Below, piece by piece: positions 25,759-33,570 of a stretch of DNA of 64,000 bases; the first letter of the stretch is position 1; each line of letters opens with the position of its first letter. The position numbers and the translations under genes are program-made. The stretch covers positions 17,275 to 81,274 of the forward strand of contig QEKJ01000010.1 of the NCBI GenBank assembly GCA_003096535.1, given 5' to 3'. The notes under the pieces are model-generated. The model was not told the DNA's origin and ran no database searches. It saw only the letters and a program-made list of their open reading frames with translations. This DNA is from Agathobaculum butyriciproducens (GTDB lineage Bacteria > Bacillota > Clostridia > Oscillospirales > Butyricicoccaceae).

Positions 25759-27243
25759 ATGAAAAAATTAGCGAAAAGAATAGCGGCACTGGCGATGACG
25801 GCGGCGATGATGACCGCCTCCGCCGGTGCGATCACGCAGGACGGACAGAGCGAAACGTGGTTTGACGGCGTTTGGGCGCTCATTGATGCTTTCGGCCTCA
25901 AGGCGGAGCATGATCCGTACGTTCTGCAGAACTATATCAATAAATATCTGGAAAAGCATCCGGATGAGATGTATGACGTGCTAAACGACATTCTCTCGCT
26001 GCTCGATACGCATTCCATGTATCTGTCGAGCGAGGAGTATTCGCAGGGCTTTTCGACGCTTGAAGGCTTTGTCGGCATCGGTGTCGGCCTGCAGGAGACA
26101 GAAAACGGCGTACAGATTGCTGAGGTCATGCGCTATTCAGCGGCGGAGGAAGCCGGTCTGCAGATTGGCGATCTTATCGTGAAAATCAACGGTGAGGACG
26201 CAACCAAGCTGAAAAATGCCGATGTAGCATCTAAGCTGCGCGGCGAGGAAGGCACGTCGGTCAAGCTGACCGTGCGCCGCTACGGACGGGACATTACCGT
26301 TACCTGTGAGCGCCGTCAGGTCAACCGCGTGTACGTTTCCAACAAGACGATGGCGGACGGTGTGGAGTACATCAAGGTCAGCGCCATCGGCTCGCAGAAC
26401 GACTGGTCGGCGTTTTCGGAGATTTGGGACAGCCTGCCGTCCAAGAACACCCGTGCGGTCATTCTCGACCTGCGCGGCAACGGCGGCGGCCTGATCGACG
26501 CGGCGCTCAAAATGGCCAATGTTATGACACCGGTCAAGGATGCAGAGCTTGCCGGCGTGCGCTACCGCGATGATATGGGCGGTCTGGAGCAGACCTATTC
26601 GACCGGCAATGCGCTGCCGCTTAACAAGATTGTCGTTCTGGTGGACGGCGGCACGGCTTCCGCGGCGGAGCTGCTGGCAGGCAGTCTGCAGGATACCGGC
26701 TCGGCGACGCTCATCGGCAGCAAGACCTACGGCAAGGGACAGGGGCAGTTCCACATTGATCTGGTAAACGGCGACAAGCTGGTCATCACCACGCTGGAGC
26801 TCGAGCTGCCCAAGCAGGGCTGCTGGGAAGGTGTCGGCCTGACGCCGGATATCCAGCTGGAAAACCGCAAGGTTACGGTCAATACCAAGGATCTCAAACC
26901 GCTCGATACGAGTACAACCCTGCGTTTTGGCGACAGCTCGGACGCGGTTTACGCCATGACCGAGCGCCTGTCGCTGCTGGGACTGCTCACCGAAGCAACC
27001 GGCAGGTATGACGGCGACGTAGCGGACGCGGTAGCGTCCTTCCGGGCGGCTTACGATCTGCCTGCGGCGCTGTATGCGTCTCCGGAGATGCTGAGCGCAC
27101 TGGACGAAGCGGTTACTGCGCTGAACGGCCAGACCTATCTGGTGGACGATCAGCTGCAGAGCGCACTTGAAATGTGCAGGCTGGCGGCGGCAAAACCGCA
27201 GCAGTATACCGTTAAGAGTGACGGCAGCTGGACGAAAAAGTAA
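25759..27243 (+). CDS. S41-family C-terminal processing protease
   Basis: 494 residues. Signal peptide (MKKLAKRIAALAMTAAMMTASAGA), PDZ domain (about 105-190, GFVGIGVGLQETENGVQIAEVM), S41 catalytic domain with Ser in GGTASAAELLAGSLQ (about 300) and Lys in GSKTYGKGQGQ (about 325), and a C-terminal peptidoglycan-binding-like repeat (LRFGDSSDAVYAMTERLSLLGLL). It acts outside the membrane, trimming or degrading envelope proteins. It stands alone between argS and a gene of unknown role. Confidence 0.92.
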   Translation: MKKLAKRIAALAMTAAMMTASAGAITQDGQSETWFDGVWALIDAFGLKAEHDPYVLQNYINKYLEKHPDEMYDVLNDILSLLDTHSMYLSSEEYSQGFSTLEGFVGIGVGLQETENGVQIAEVMRYSAAEEAGLQIGDLIVKINGEDATKLKNADVASKLRGEEGTSVKLTVRRYGRDITVTCERRQVNRVYVSNKTMADGVEYIKVSAIGSQNDWSAFSEIWDSLPSKNTRAVILDLRGNGGGLIDAALKMANVMTPVKDAELAGVRYRDDMGGLEQTYSTGNALPLNKIVVLVDGGTASAAELLAGSLQDTGSATLIGSKTYGKGQGQFHIDLVNGDKLVITTLELELPKQGCWEGVGLTPDIQLENRKVTVNTKDLKPLDTSTTLRFGDSSDAVYAMTERLSLLGLLTEATGRYDGDVADAVASFRAAYDLPAALYASPEMLSALDEAVTALNGQTYLVDDQLQSALEMCRLAAAKPQQYTVKSDGSWTKK

Positions 27244-27297
27244 ACTTTATCAACTGAAATATGAACATTTTTCATCTTCTTAGGAGGAAGAACAACC

Positions 27298-28329
27298 TTG
27301 GATATTCCTTTATGTCAATCCGAGCATAAACCGCAGCTTTTGCTGAACGATCCGGCGGCAATTTCGCTGTATCATACCGCGCCCGAGAAGTTTGCAGGCG
27401 CGCTTGCACCGAATGCTGAACTGTGCGATGCATGGGCTGAAGAGCTGGCGCCGCTGCCGGTCGGCCTGGCGCTCGCGTGCCCGCCCGAACCCGATGCGGA
27501 GCACTGCGAACGCCCGATCACCATGCACTACATTGAGCAGTGCAAGGAGGTCTTCCGTCCTCTGCTGCACGACGATGCGGCGTTCTATTATCTGCATGGT
27601 GCGCCGACGTTTCCGGCACTGCGTGCCGCTGTGCTGGCTCTGGGTGATCTGTGCGGCCGAACGGTAATTGCGGAGCTGCATGTGGAGGACGATGAAGGCC
27701 ATCTGCCGGACGGCACGGATGTGCGGGCGGCTATCGGTGTGCTGCAGCGCATTGGCGTTACGACTGTGCTGATCAGCGCACACGATCCCGAATCGCTGAC
27801 GCAGGCGCTCGAAATCGCGGCGCCGTATGCGCGGCTGTCGCTCGGCGTGTGCATGCACGCGGACTGGCTGTCTCAAACCACACTGTACAACACCGAGGTC
27901 ATTGTGCCCGACATTACGGAAGCATTTGTCGCAGCGCTGCGCGGCAATCAGGTGGCGTGCAAAACGCTGCCGCGCGATCACGATGATTTTATCTGTGCGC
28001 CGGACGGCAAGCATGCGCATTTTATCGCTCCGACCATCGACATTTCGGATGAGATCGAGTGCGGTCCGCATCTGGATGAGGATCTCATCGAAGCCGAGGA
28101 TGATTCGGGTGCGTTCAAGCTGCTGCTCGAAACCGAAGAGGATGTTGTCACACTGGAGGAATCCCGCTATATGATCTCGCGTCCGCTGTGCCTGTGCGCG
28201 GAATCTGCCGACCTGCTGGAGCAGGGTCTGCGGGTATTTCCGGGACTTGCACTGTATGACGGCACATGGGAGCAGGAAGACGCGGTCATTTCGTACTTCG
28301 AGACGAAATACGGCATGATCCGCTTATAG
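27298..28329 (+). CDS. unknown protein with homocysteine methyltransferase-like barrel features
   Basis: 343 residues from a TTG start at 27298, backed by AGGAGGAAG. The middle (about 90-200) reads like part of a TIM barrel (PITMHYIEQCKEVFRPLL..., AFYYLHGAPTFPALRAAVLAL, IGVTTVLISAHDPESLTQALEIA). This recalls homocysteine S-methyltransferase or pterin-binding barrels, but I do not see the zinc Cys motif (GGCC), so I do not assign an activity. The C-terminus is acidic. The stop codon lies inside the first stem of the structured element that follows. Confidence 0.5.
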   Translation: MDIPLCQSEHKPQLLLNDPAAISLYHTAPEKFAGALAPNAELCDAWAEELAPLPVGLALACPPEPDAEHCERPITMHYIEQCKEVFRPLLHDDAAFYYLHGAPTFPALRAAVLALGDLCGRTVIAELHVEDDEGHLPDGTDVRAAIGVLQRIGVTTVLISAHDPESLTQALEIAAPYARLSLGVCMHADWLSQTTLYNTEVIVPDITEAFVAALRGNQVACKTLPRDHDDFICAPDGKHAHFIAPTIDISDEIECGPHLDEDLIEAEDDSGAFKLLLETEEDVVTLEESRYMISRPLCLCAESADLLEQGLRVFPGLALYDGTWEQEDAVISYFETKYGMIRL

Positions 28330-28604
28330 GGGACTTCAAAAGTCCCCTATATACGAAAGACGGTTCCGGAGAAACCGCCTTTCGATACCCGAATGACGTG
28401 CCCCAGGGGCACTGGGGCGGGGAAACAAAACCCACGCACATGTCGCGGGTTTTGTTGCGGCGCAATGCGCCGCGGATTGAATGCTGCCGCAGAGCGGCAG
28501 TCGCCTGCGGGCGGGACCAAAGACTCGGTTTTCTGGACGAAAACCGGTCTTGTAGTTGCAATTATGCAAGCAAATTGTTATTGAATACCGCGCGGAGCGC
28601 GGTT
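28326..28604 (+). ncRNA. structured intergenic element, family I copy A
   Basis: Nine or so hairpins in series between an unknown gene and prmA. Aligned with 41006-41289, the linkers are alike (CTTCAAAAG, GGTTCC...GAAACC, GATACCC, AACAAAAC, GTTTTGTTGCGGC, GTTGCA...GCAAGCAAA), while stems change on both sides: AGGGGA/TCCCCT against AGGGGG/CCCCCT, CGAAAG/CTTTCG against CAAATT/AATTTG, GCGGCG/CGCCGC against GCGGCA/TGCCGC. Paired changes imply selection on RNA structure. It may be an RNA element in the prmA leader or a transcribed repeat. I could not match it to a known family. Confidence 0.65.
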
Positions 28605-28633
28605 ATCTGGATAGGAAAGGCAGGGTGGAACCT

Positions 28634-29596
28634 ATGGACTGGAGAGAAGTTACGATCTACACGACGACCGAGGGCATCGGTCCGGTCGAGGCACTGCTCG
28701 AGGACAATGGTGTAGAAGGCTATGTGCTTGAGGATGCGGCGGATTTTGAAGAATTTCTCAAGGACACCGAAATATACTGGGACTATGTAGACGAGGATCT
28801 GGTGCGCGAGAAGCGTGCACAGGAGACCTGTCTCAAAATCTATCTGCCGGACAGTGACGAGGGTGCAAAGCAGTACGCGGATATCCGTGCCGCGCTGGAA
28901 AACCTCAAGGCGCGCGATGAGGAGCACGCCTGGGGCCGACTGTGTACCGAAACCGCGCTGACCCGTCAGGAGGACTGGGAGTGGGGCTGGAAGCAGTATT
29001 TCAAACCGTTCCCGGTGGGACGCAGCTTTATGATCAAACCCTCGTGGGAGACGGTTGAGGACCCGCAGGGCCGCCGTATTCTTGAAATCGATCCGGCGTC
29101 GTCCTTCGGCACCGGCAGCCACGACACGACCCAGCTGTGCATGATGGCGCTCGAGGATGCGGTAAAGCCGGGCGACAAGCTGCTCGATATGGGCACTGGC
29201 TCGGGTATTCTGGCCATTGCGGCGGCTATGCTCGGCGCGGATGTGCAGACCATCGTCGATATCGACGAGAACTGTCTGAAAACTGCACATGAAAATGCGG
29301 AAAAAAATCATGTCGAGATCGGCAGGGGTCTGTGCGGCGACGCGCTGCGCGATCCGAAGCTCGCCGAGGACATCGGCGGCGGCTACGACGTGATCGTGGC
29401 GAACATCGTGGCTGATGTCATCATCGGCATGTCGCCCATGTTTGCGGATAAGCTGGTCAAGGGCGGCACGCTGATCTGCTCCGGCATCCTCAACGAGCGT
29501 GCCGAGGAGGTGCGCGCGGCGCTGGAAAAGAGCGGATTTACGATTCTTTCGCACGAGAAGAGCGATGACTGGAGCGCTTTTGCTGCGAAAAAGTGA
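28634..29596 (+). CDS. prmA: ribosomal protein L11 methyltransferase
   Basis: 320 residues from ATG 28634 (MDWREVTIYTTTEGIGPVEALLEDNG). The N-terminal L11-recognition domain is followed by a Rossmann methyltransferase with DPASSFGTGSHDTTQLCM, LLDMGTGSGILAIAAAMLGA (SAM motif I, about 185) and VIVANIVADVI. It trimethylates L11. It lies 30 bases after the structured element, so that RNA would form its leader, and ~80 bases before rsmE, the usual partner. Confidence 0.95.
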   Translation: MDWREVTIYTTTEGIGPVEALLEDNGVEGYVLEDAADFEEFLKDTEIYWDYVDEDLVREKRAQETCLKIYLPDSDEGAKQYADIRAALENLKARDEEHAWGRLCTETALTRQEDWEWGWKQYFKPFPVGRSFMIKPSWETVEDPQGRRILEIDPASSFGTGSHDTTQLCMMALEDAVKPGDKLLDMGTGSGILAIAAAMLGADVQTIVDIDENCLKTAHENAEKNHVEIGRGLCGDALRDPKLAEDIGGGYDVIVANIVADVIIGMSPMFADKLVKGGTLICSGILNERAEEVRAALEKSGFTILSHEKSDDWSAFAAKK

Positions 29597-29674
29597 TTTG
29601 TTTCAGGATTCACGGAATGTTCACTTGCCAAACGGCTGTTTTTTTGCTAAAATAGGAAAGGTTATTTGATTATT

Positions 29675-30400
29675 ATGCCTCGATTTTTTGTCGATCAGCA
29701 GCCGCAGGACGGCGTGCTGACCCTTACCGGAGAAAACGCGCATCACGCGGGACGTGTTCTGCGTCTGCGTGTCGGCGAAGGTGTTACCCTGTGTGACGGT
29801 GCCGGAATGGATTTTGACTGCACGGTGGAAGCCGTGGAGAAGGAAGCTGTGACCTGCCGGGTCGTAAGCTGCCACGCGGCGGATACCGAACCGAAGCAGT
29901 CTATCACGCTGTTTATGGCGCTGCCCAAGGGCGACAAAATGGAATTTATCGTGCAGAAGGCGGTAGAGCTCGGCGTCAGCCGTATCGTGCCGTATCTGTC
30001 CAAGAATTGCGTTTCCCGACCGGATAAGACCGAAAAGAAGGTGGAACGCTGGCGTAAGATTGCTGCCGAGGCAGCAAAGCAGTGCGGCAGAGGACGTCTG
30101 CCGGAGGTGGCAGCCGTTGTACCGGTCGCTCAGGCAATCGCGCAGGCGGCGGAAAGCGAAACGGCACTGTTTTTCTACGAAAACGAGAGACGGACCGGTC
30201 TGCGTGATGCGCTTGCAGGCGGTGTCAGGGACACGGTTTCGCTGATGGTCGGGCCGGAGGGCGGCTTCGATCCGGCTGAAGCAAAGGCAGCCGTGGACGC
30301 GGGACTGCAGAGCGTTTCGCTCGGTACACGCATCCTGCGGTGTGAGACTGCGCCGATTGCGGCGCTTGCGGCCGTGCTCTATGCCGGCGGCAACATGTGA
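29675..30400 (+). CDS. rsmE: 16S rRNA m3U1498 methyltransferase
   Basis: 241 residues from ATG 29675 (MPRFFVDQQ, the family's usual start); a TTG at 29666 is an alternative closer to AGGAAAGG. N-terminal PUA-like part (LTGENAHHAGRVLRLRVGEGVTLCDG) and C-terminal SPOUT knot (GPEGGFDPAEAKAAVDAGLQSVSLGTRILRCETAPIAALA). Methylates U1498 of 16S rRNA. Paired with prmA. Confidence 0.95.
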   Translation: MPRFFVDQQPQDGVLTLTGENAHHAGRVLRLRVGEGVTLCDGAGMDFDCTVEAVEKEAVTCRVVSCHAADTEPKQSITLFMALPKGDKMEFIVQKAVELGVSRIVPYLSKNCVSRPDKTEKKVERWRKIAAEAAKQCGRGRLPEVAAVVPVAQAIAQAAESETALFFYENERRTGLRDALAGGVRDTVSLMVGPEGGFDPAEAKAAVDAGLQSVSLGTRILRCETAPIAALAAVLYAGGNM

Positions 30401-30425
30401 GAAGAAATAAAGGGAGTGTTAAACA

Positions 30426-31208
30426 TTGGCAAAAAACAATGTGGGTAAAAAGCCAATTTCTCAGGAAGAGTATACCACCAACAAGGTGCTCGCAGTATTC
30501 AGTGTGTGCCTGCTCGGCGTGCTGGTACTGATGATCCTCGAGCGCCTGCTGGGCTACAGCAACACATGGAAGACCGGCGTGCTGGTAACGCGGGTGCTGC
30601 TCGGTGTGGGCATTGTCGGCGCGGCAGCCGGCATCATCATGCTGGGACAGGAGCATGCAGGCAAGCGCAGCAGCGTGCGCCGCATCGTGTGCGGACGCAA
30701 TATGCTGATTGCAAGCATCGTTGCCATCGTGTTCCTGACCGCGATCAACTACTACGGCACCATGCCGATCAAGGCGATGTATGTTGTTCTGCCGGTTCTG
30801 GCAGTGTATTATCTGGTGTATCATTCTTATGCGCCGGAATTTTTCCTGATTGCAGTAGATACCGGTGTGGGTGTTGCGGCAATGCTGGTGATTCACCGCG
30901 CGCTGGTTTCGGCTAACCATACATGGATGTCCACCGTGGCGGCAGCAGGTACCGCGGTGCTGGCGCTGATCCAGATCGCTGTTACGGCTTCTCTGCGCCG
31001 CAAGAAGGGCAAGTTCACCTTCCACGGCCGCAAGATCGACACCCAGTTCAGCAAGAACGCGTACCTGATGCTCACCATTACGCCGATCGTGATGGTAGCG
31101 CTGACGGCAGTCGTTGTACTTGCGGCAAGCCATGTCATGATCGCACTGGGTGCGGCAGCGGCATATCTGTTCATCACTGCGGTATACTATACCGTGAAGC
31201 TGATGTGA
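30426..31208 (+). CDS. polytopic membrane protein of unknown function
   Basis: 260 residues from TTG 30426 with AAGGGAGTG upstream. A short basic N-terminus is followed by about seven to eight hydrophobic helices; a basic loop (RRKKGKFTFHGRKID, about 192-206) lies between two of them. No family motif recognised. It is co-directional with rsmE (25 bases) and ends before a GC-rich hairpin (31258-31280). Confidence 0.55.
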   Translation: MAKNNVGKKPISQEEYTTNKVLAVFSVCLLGVLVLMILERLLGYSNTWKTGVLVTRVLLGVGIVGAAAGIIMLGQEHAGKRSSVRRIVCGRNMLIASIVAIVFLTAINYYGTMPIKAMYVVLPVLAVYYLVYHSYAPEFFLIAVDTGVGVAAMLVIHRALVSANHTWMSTVAAAGTAVLALIQIAVTASLRRKKGKFTFHGRKIDTQFSKNAYLMLTITPIVMVALTAVVVLAASHVMIALGAAAAYLFITAVYYTVKLM

Positions 31209-31257
31209 TAATTGCATTTTTCCTGTCGAAGCGCGGCGCGTTTTGACGGTTAGACAG

Positions 31258-31280
31258 CGGGCGGCGCAGCCGCCCGCTTT
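31258..31280 (+). terminator. GC hairpin after the membrane gene
   Basis: GCGGGCGGC, GCA, GCCGCCCGC followed by TTTGTC. A weak terminator with a short T run. Confidence 0.55.
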
Positions 31281-31303
31281 GTCATACCCGAAGGAGGGGA
31301 CAT

Positions 31304-32080
31304 ATGAGACGGTTTTTCGGCTTTCTGCTGACCATGGCTCTGCTTGGCGGCGGTGTATTCTGGCTGCCGTATCTGCAGGCGGAGCCGGTGGATAACGTCT
31401 ATCAGGCGGCAGATCTGCTCCGGCAGGACGCGGAGAACGGCGGAAACGGCGTTGCCTTCCGCGAGGACAACGTGGATGCGGACGAGGTGTACCGGGCGCT
31501 GGAGGCGCAGTATCCATACGCATTCGCGCTGCACGCGGTAACACGGCCGAACAAGACCATCGAGCTGAACGCCGAGGTTTCCCGGCAGGCGCGGCAGGAG
31601 CAGGCGTGGGAGTATGCCAAGGTGCTGACAGCTGGTTCGATCTCACAGACCATGACGGCCGAGGAGAAACTGCGTGCGCTGCACGATACCCTCATCCGCC
31701 AGTGCGAGTACGATGTGGATACGGCAGAGGAGGACGCTCCGGACGGCTCGGCACCCGCTTTTGCGGCAGACGGCGCGCTGCTCGATCATAAGGCCGTGTG
31801 CGCCGGTTACGGCCGCGCGTATGAGATGCTGTGCAAGGCGGCAGGCATTCAGGTCATCTATGTCGCATCCGAGGAAATGAACCACGGCTGGAATGCCGTG
31901 CGGCTGGGCGGCACAACATATTACATCGACTGCACGTTTGACGATCCGATTCCGGACAGAGGCGAATATGTATCCGATCAGTATTTTATGCTCACCGGAG
32001 ATGAGCTGGCGCAGACGCATACCTGGAATGAGGCGTTCTACGAGCAGCTTCTGGACAGTCTGGAGCAGGGCGGAAAATAG
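31304..32080 (+). CDS. transglutaminase-like secreted protein
   Basis: 258 residues. N-terminal signal or anchor helix (MRRFFGFLLTMALLGGGVFWLPYLQ), helical middle and a transglutaminase-core domain with the Cys in KAVCAGYGRAYEMLC (about 165), His in MNHGWNAV (about 193) and Asp in YYIDCTFDDP (about 208), i.e. a complete Cys-His-Asp triad. It probably acts outside the membrane as a protease or cross-linker of the envelope. GGAGGGG precedes ATG 31304. Confidence 0.8.
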   Translation: MRRFFGFLLTMALLGGGVFWLPYLQAEPVDNVYQAADLLRQDAENGGNGVAFREDNVDADEVYRALEAQYPYAFALHAVTRPNKTIELNAEVSRQARQEQAWEYAKVLTAGSISQTMTAEEKLRALHDTLIRQCEYDVDTAEEDAPDGSAPAFAADGALLDHKAVCAGYGRAYEMLCKAAGIQVIYVASEEMNHGWNAVRLGGTTYYIDCTFDDPIPDRGEYVSDQYFMLTGDELAQTHTWNEAFYEQLLDSLEQGGK

Positions 32081-32128
32081 CGGGAAAACCGGTTCCAAAA
32101 CTTTTTCAAATTTTTTTGAAAAAAGGTG

Positions 32129-32157
32129 TTGACATTTGCTCGATTATGGACTATACT
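32129..32157 (+). promoter_or_regulatory. promoter of the tRNA cluster
   Basis: TTGACA (32129-32134), 17 bases, TATACT (32152-32157), 45 bases before tRNA-Met. Just upstream, CTTTTTCAAATTTTTTTGAA is a weak terminator of the preceding gene. Confidence 0.85.
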
Positions 32158-32201
32158 AAACAAGTCGTCAGCGAGCGGGCGATAACAACGGAAAAGGATA
32201 T

Positions 32202-32278
32202 GGCGGTATAGCTTAGTTGGCTAGAGCGTCCGGTTCATACCCGGAAGGTCATTGGTTCAAGTCCAATTACCGCTACCA
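32202..32278 (+). tRNA. tRNA-Met (CAT), elongator type
   Basis: 77 bases including encoded CCA. Acceptor GGCGGTA/TACCGCT, D arm GCTTAGTTGGCTAGAGC, anticodon loop TTCATAC, T arm TTGGTTCAAGTCCAA. Its G1-T72 pair and Firmicute-like body fit elongator Met rather than the initiator. Confidence 0.92.
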
Positions 32279-32287
32279 TTTTCCCTT

Positions 32288-32362
32288 GGCCCGTTGGTCA
32301 AGCGGTCAAGACACCGCCCTTTCACGGCGGTAACGGGGGTTCGATTCCCCCACGGGTCACCA
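32288..32362 (+). tRNA. tRNA-Glu (TTC)
   Basis: 75 bases with encoded CCA. Acceptor GGCCCGT/ACGGGTC, anticodon loop CTTTCAC (anticodon TTC), T arm GGGGGTTCGATTCCCC. It lies 10 bases after tRNA-Met in one transcript. Confidence 0.95.
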
Positions 32363-32365
32363 CTT

Positions 32366-32441
32366 GGAAGTTTAGCTCAGCTGGGAGAGCATCTGCCTTA
32401 CAAGCAGAGGGTCAGCGGTTCGAGCCCGTTAACTTCCACCA
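32366..32441 (+). tRNA. tRNA-Val (TAC)
   Basis: 76 bases with encoded CCA. Acceptor GGAAGTT/AACTTCC, D arm GCTCAGCTGGGAGAGC, anticodon loop CTTACAA (anticodon TAC), T arm AGCGGTTCGAGCCCGTT. Third gene of the cluster. Confidence 0.95.
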
Positions 32442-32443
32442 CG

Positions 32444-32478
32444 AAAACCACTCACGAAAGTGAGTGGTTTTTCTTTTT
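32444..32478 (+). terminator. terminator of the tRNA cluster
   Basis: AAAACCACTCAC, GAAA, GTGAGTGGTTTT, then TCTTTTT. Confidence 0.92.
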
Positions 32479-32564
32479 GTCTTTAGAAACCGCTGGCTTT
32501 CCGGGGCATACGAGGCGCGCAGCGCTACGTTCTGTCTGGGCGGCACCTTTTTCTGCACGGATTG

Positions 32565-33000
32565 ACCGGGGTACCTGAACCGCGCAGGCGGTTCACCCTT
32601 TCCGGGCGGGAGGTTTTTCGCTTGAAATCAAGCGAGGAGTTGCGCTCTGCGGAGCGCGGGGATTCGCCGCGCCCCGCGGCGGGGCAAGAGGGTAGACACC
32701 AAGGTTTCTACCCTCTTAACTCCCACTTCCTTTTGGGAGGGTCTGGCGCAGATTGCCGACCTGTGACCGCTGCGAAAAGGGGAACGGCAGTCGGGTTACC
32801 GCAGCGTGGGTTTCGTAAAATATTCGCAGTTCACAGACAGCGTACTGCTACACATACGGTCAACTCTACGCAGAGCGCGGCATAACAGTGCCGCGCAATT
32901 TTTTTGCGTGTTGTAACGGAAGGCACCTGCGAATTTAGGCGTTTGGTCGATTTATCTTCGCAGGTGCTGTCTATAATAACGTGCTCACGAATTGCGCGGC
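32565..33000 (+). repeat. large structured element, family II copy 2 (left arm of a giant inverted repeat)
   Basis: This and the next entry fill the 1.1-kb gap after the tRNAs; I see no protein gene there. The arm reads, in order, a TGAACCGC/GCGGTTCA hairpin, CGCTTGA/TCAAGCG, GCGCTC/GAGCGC, GAGGGTAGA...TACCCTC, GTCTGGCGCAGATT, GTGACCGCTGCGAAAA, CTGCTACACAT, GCGCGGCATAACAGTGCCGCGC and a central GCACCTGCGAA/TTCGCAGGTGC hairpin (about 32926-32970). The same modules occur in copy 1 and, inverted, in copy 3, with compensated stem changes. Confidence 0.65.
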
Positions 33001-33465
33001 ACTGCTATGCCGCGCCTGCGTAAACTAACCCACATGTGTAGCAGAACGATATCCGGCACTGCGTATAGGTTTCGGCATGGGAGCACACTGTGCTCCCCTA
33101 CGGTAGAAAAAATCCTCTGCCGTTCCCTATTTTCGAAGCGGTCACATATAGGAAATCTGCGCCAGATTAGGAAGCAAGGGAAAGGCAGGAGTTCAAAGAG
33201 GAAGGGAAACCGTAGGTGTCCCTTCCTTTTTGCCCACCGCCGTGGGTACGGCGCTGTCCCAGCCGCGCCTGCGGCAATCTCCCGCGCTTCGCAGAGCGCA
33301 ACTCCTCGCTGAATTTCAGCGAAAAACTCTCCGCCCGTTAGGGACGAACACGCTTGCGCAGTTCGAGTACCCCGCTCAGCCGGTGCTGAGAAATGCTGCC
33401 CGGATAGGGCGAACCGCCTGCGCGGTTCGTGCATCCCAACGGGTCGGTTCCGGAATAGCCTGCGT
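33001..33465 (-). repeat. large structured element, family II copy 3 (right arm, inverted)
   Basis: Read on the minus strand it gives the same module order as copies 1 and 2: CGAACTGCG/CGTGTTCG hairpin, GTTTTTCGCTGAAATTCAGCG, GCGCTCTGCGAAGCGC, GAAGGGA...TCCCTTC (replacing GAGGGTAGA/TACCCTC), TCTGGCGCAGATT, GTGACCGCT, CTGCTACACATGTGG, GCGGCATAGCAGTGCCGC. Together with copy 2 it forms an imperfect ~900-bp palindrome. It ends close to the ymfF promoter region. Confidence 0.65.
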
Positions 33466-33570
33466 TGCGGTTAAACCGCCGCAACTTCACATAAACTACG
33501 TTTGCGTTACTCCCACATATACGGTATAATATAACCCGTTAGACAAACTTTTCCGGAATCGAGGGAAATT

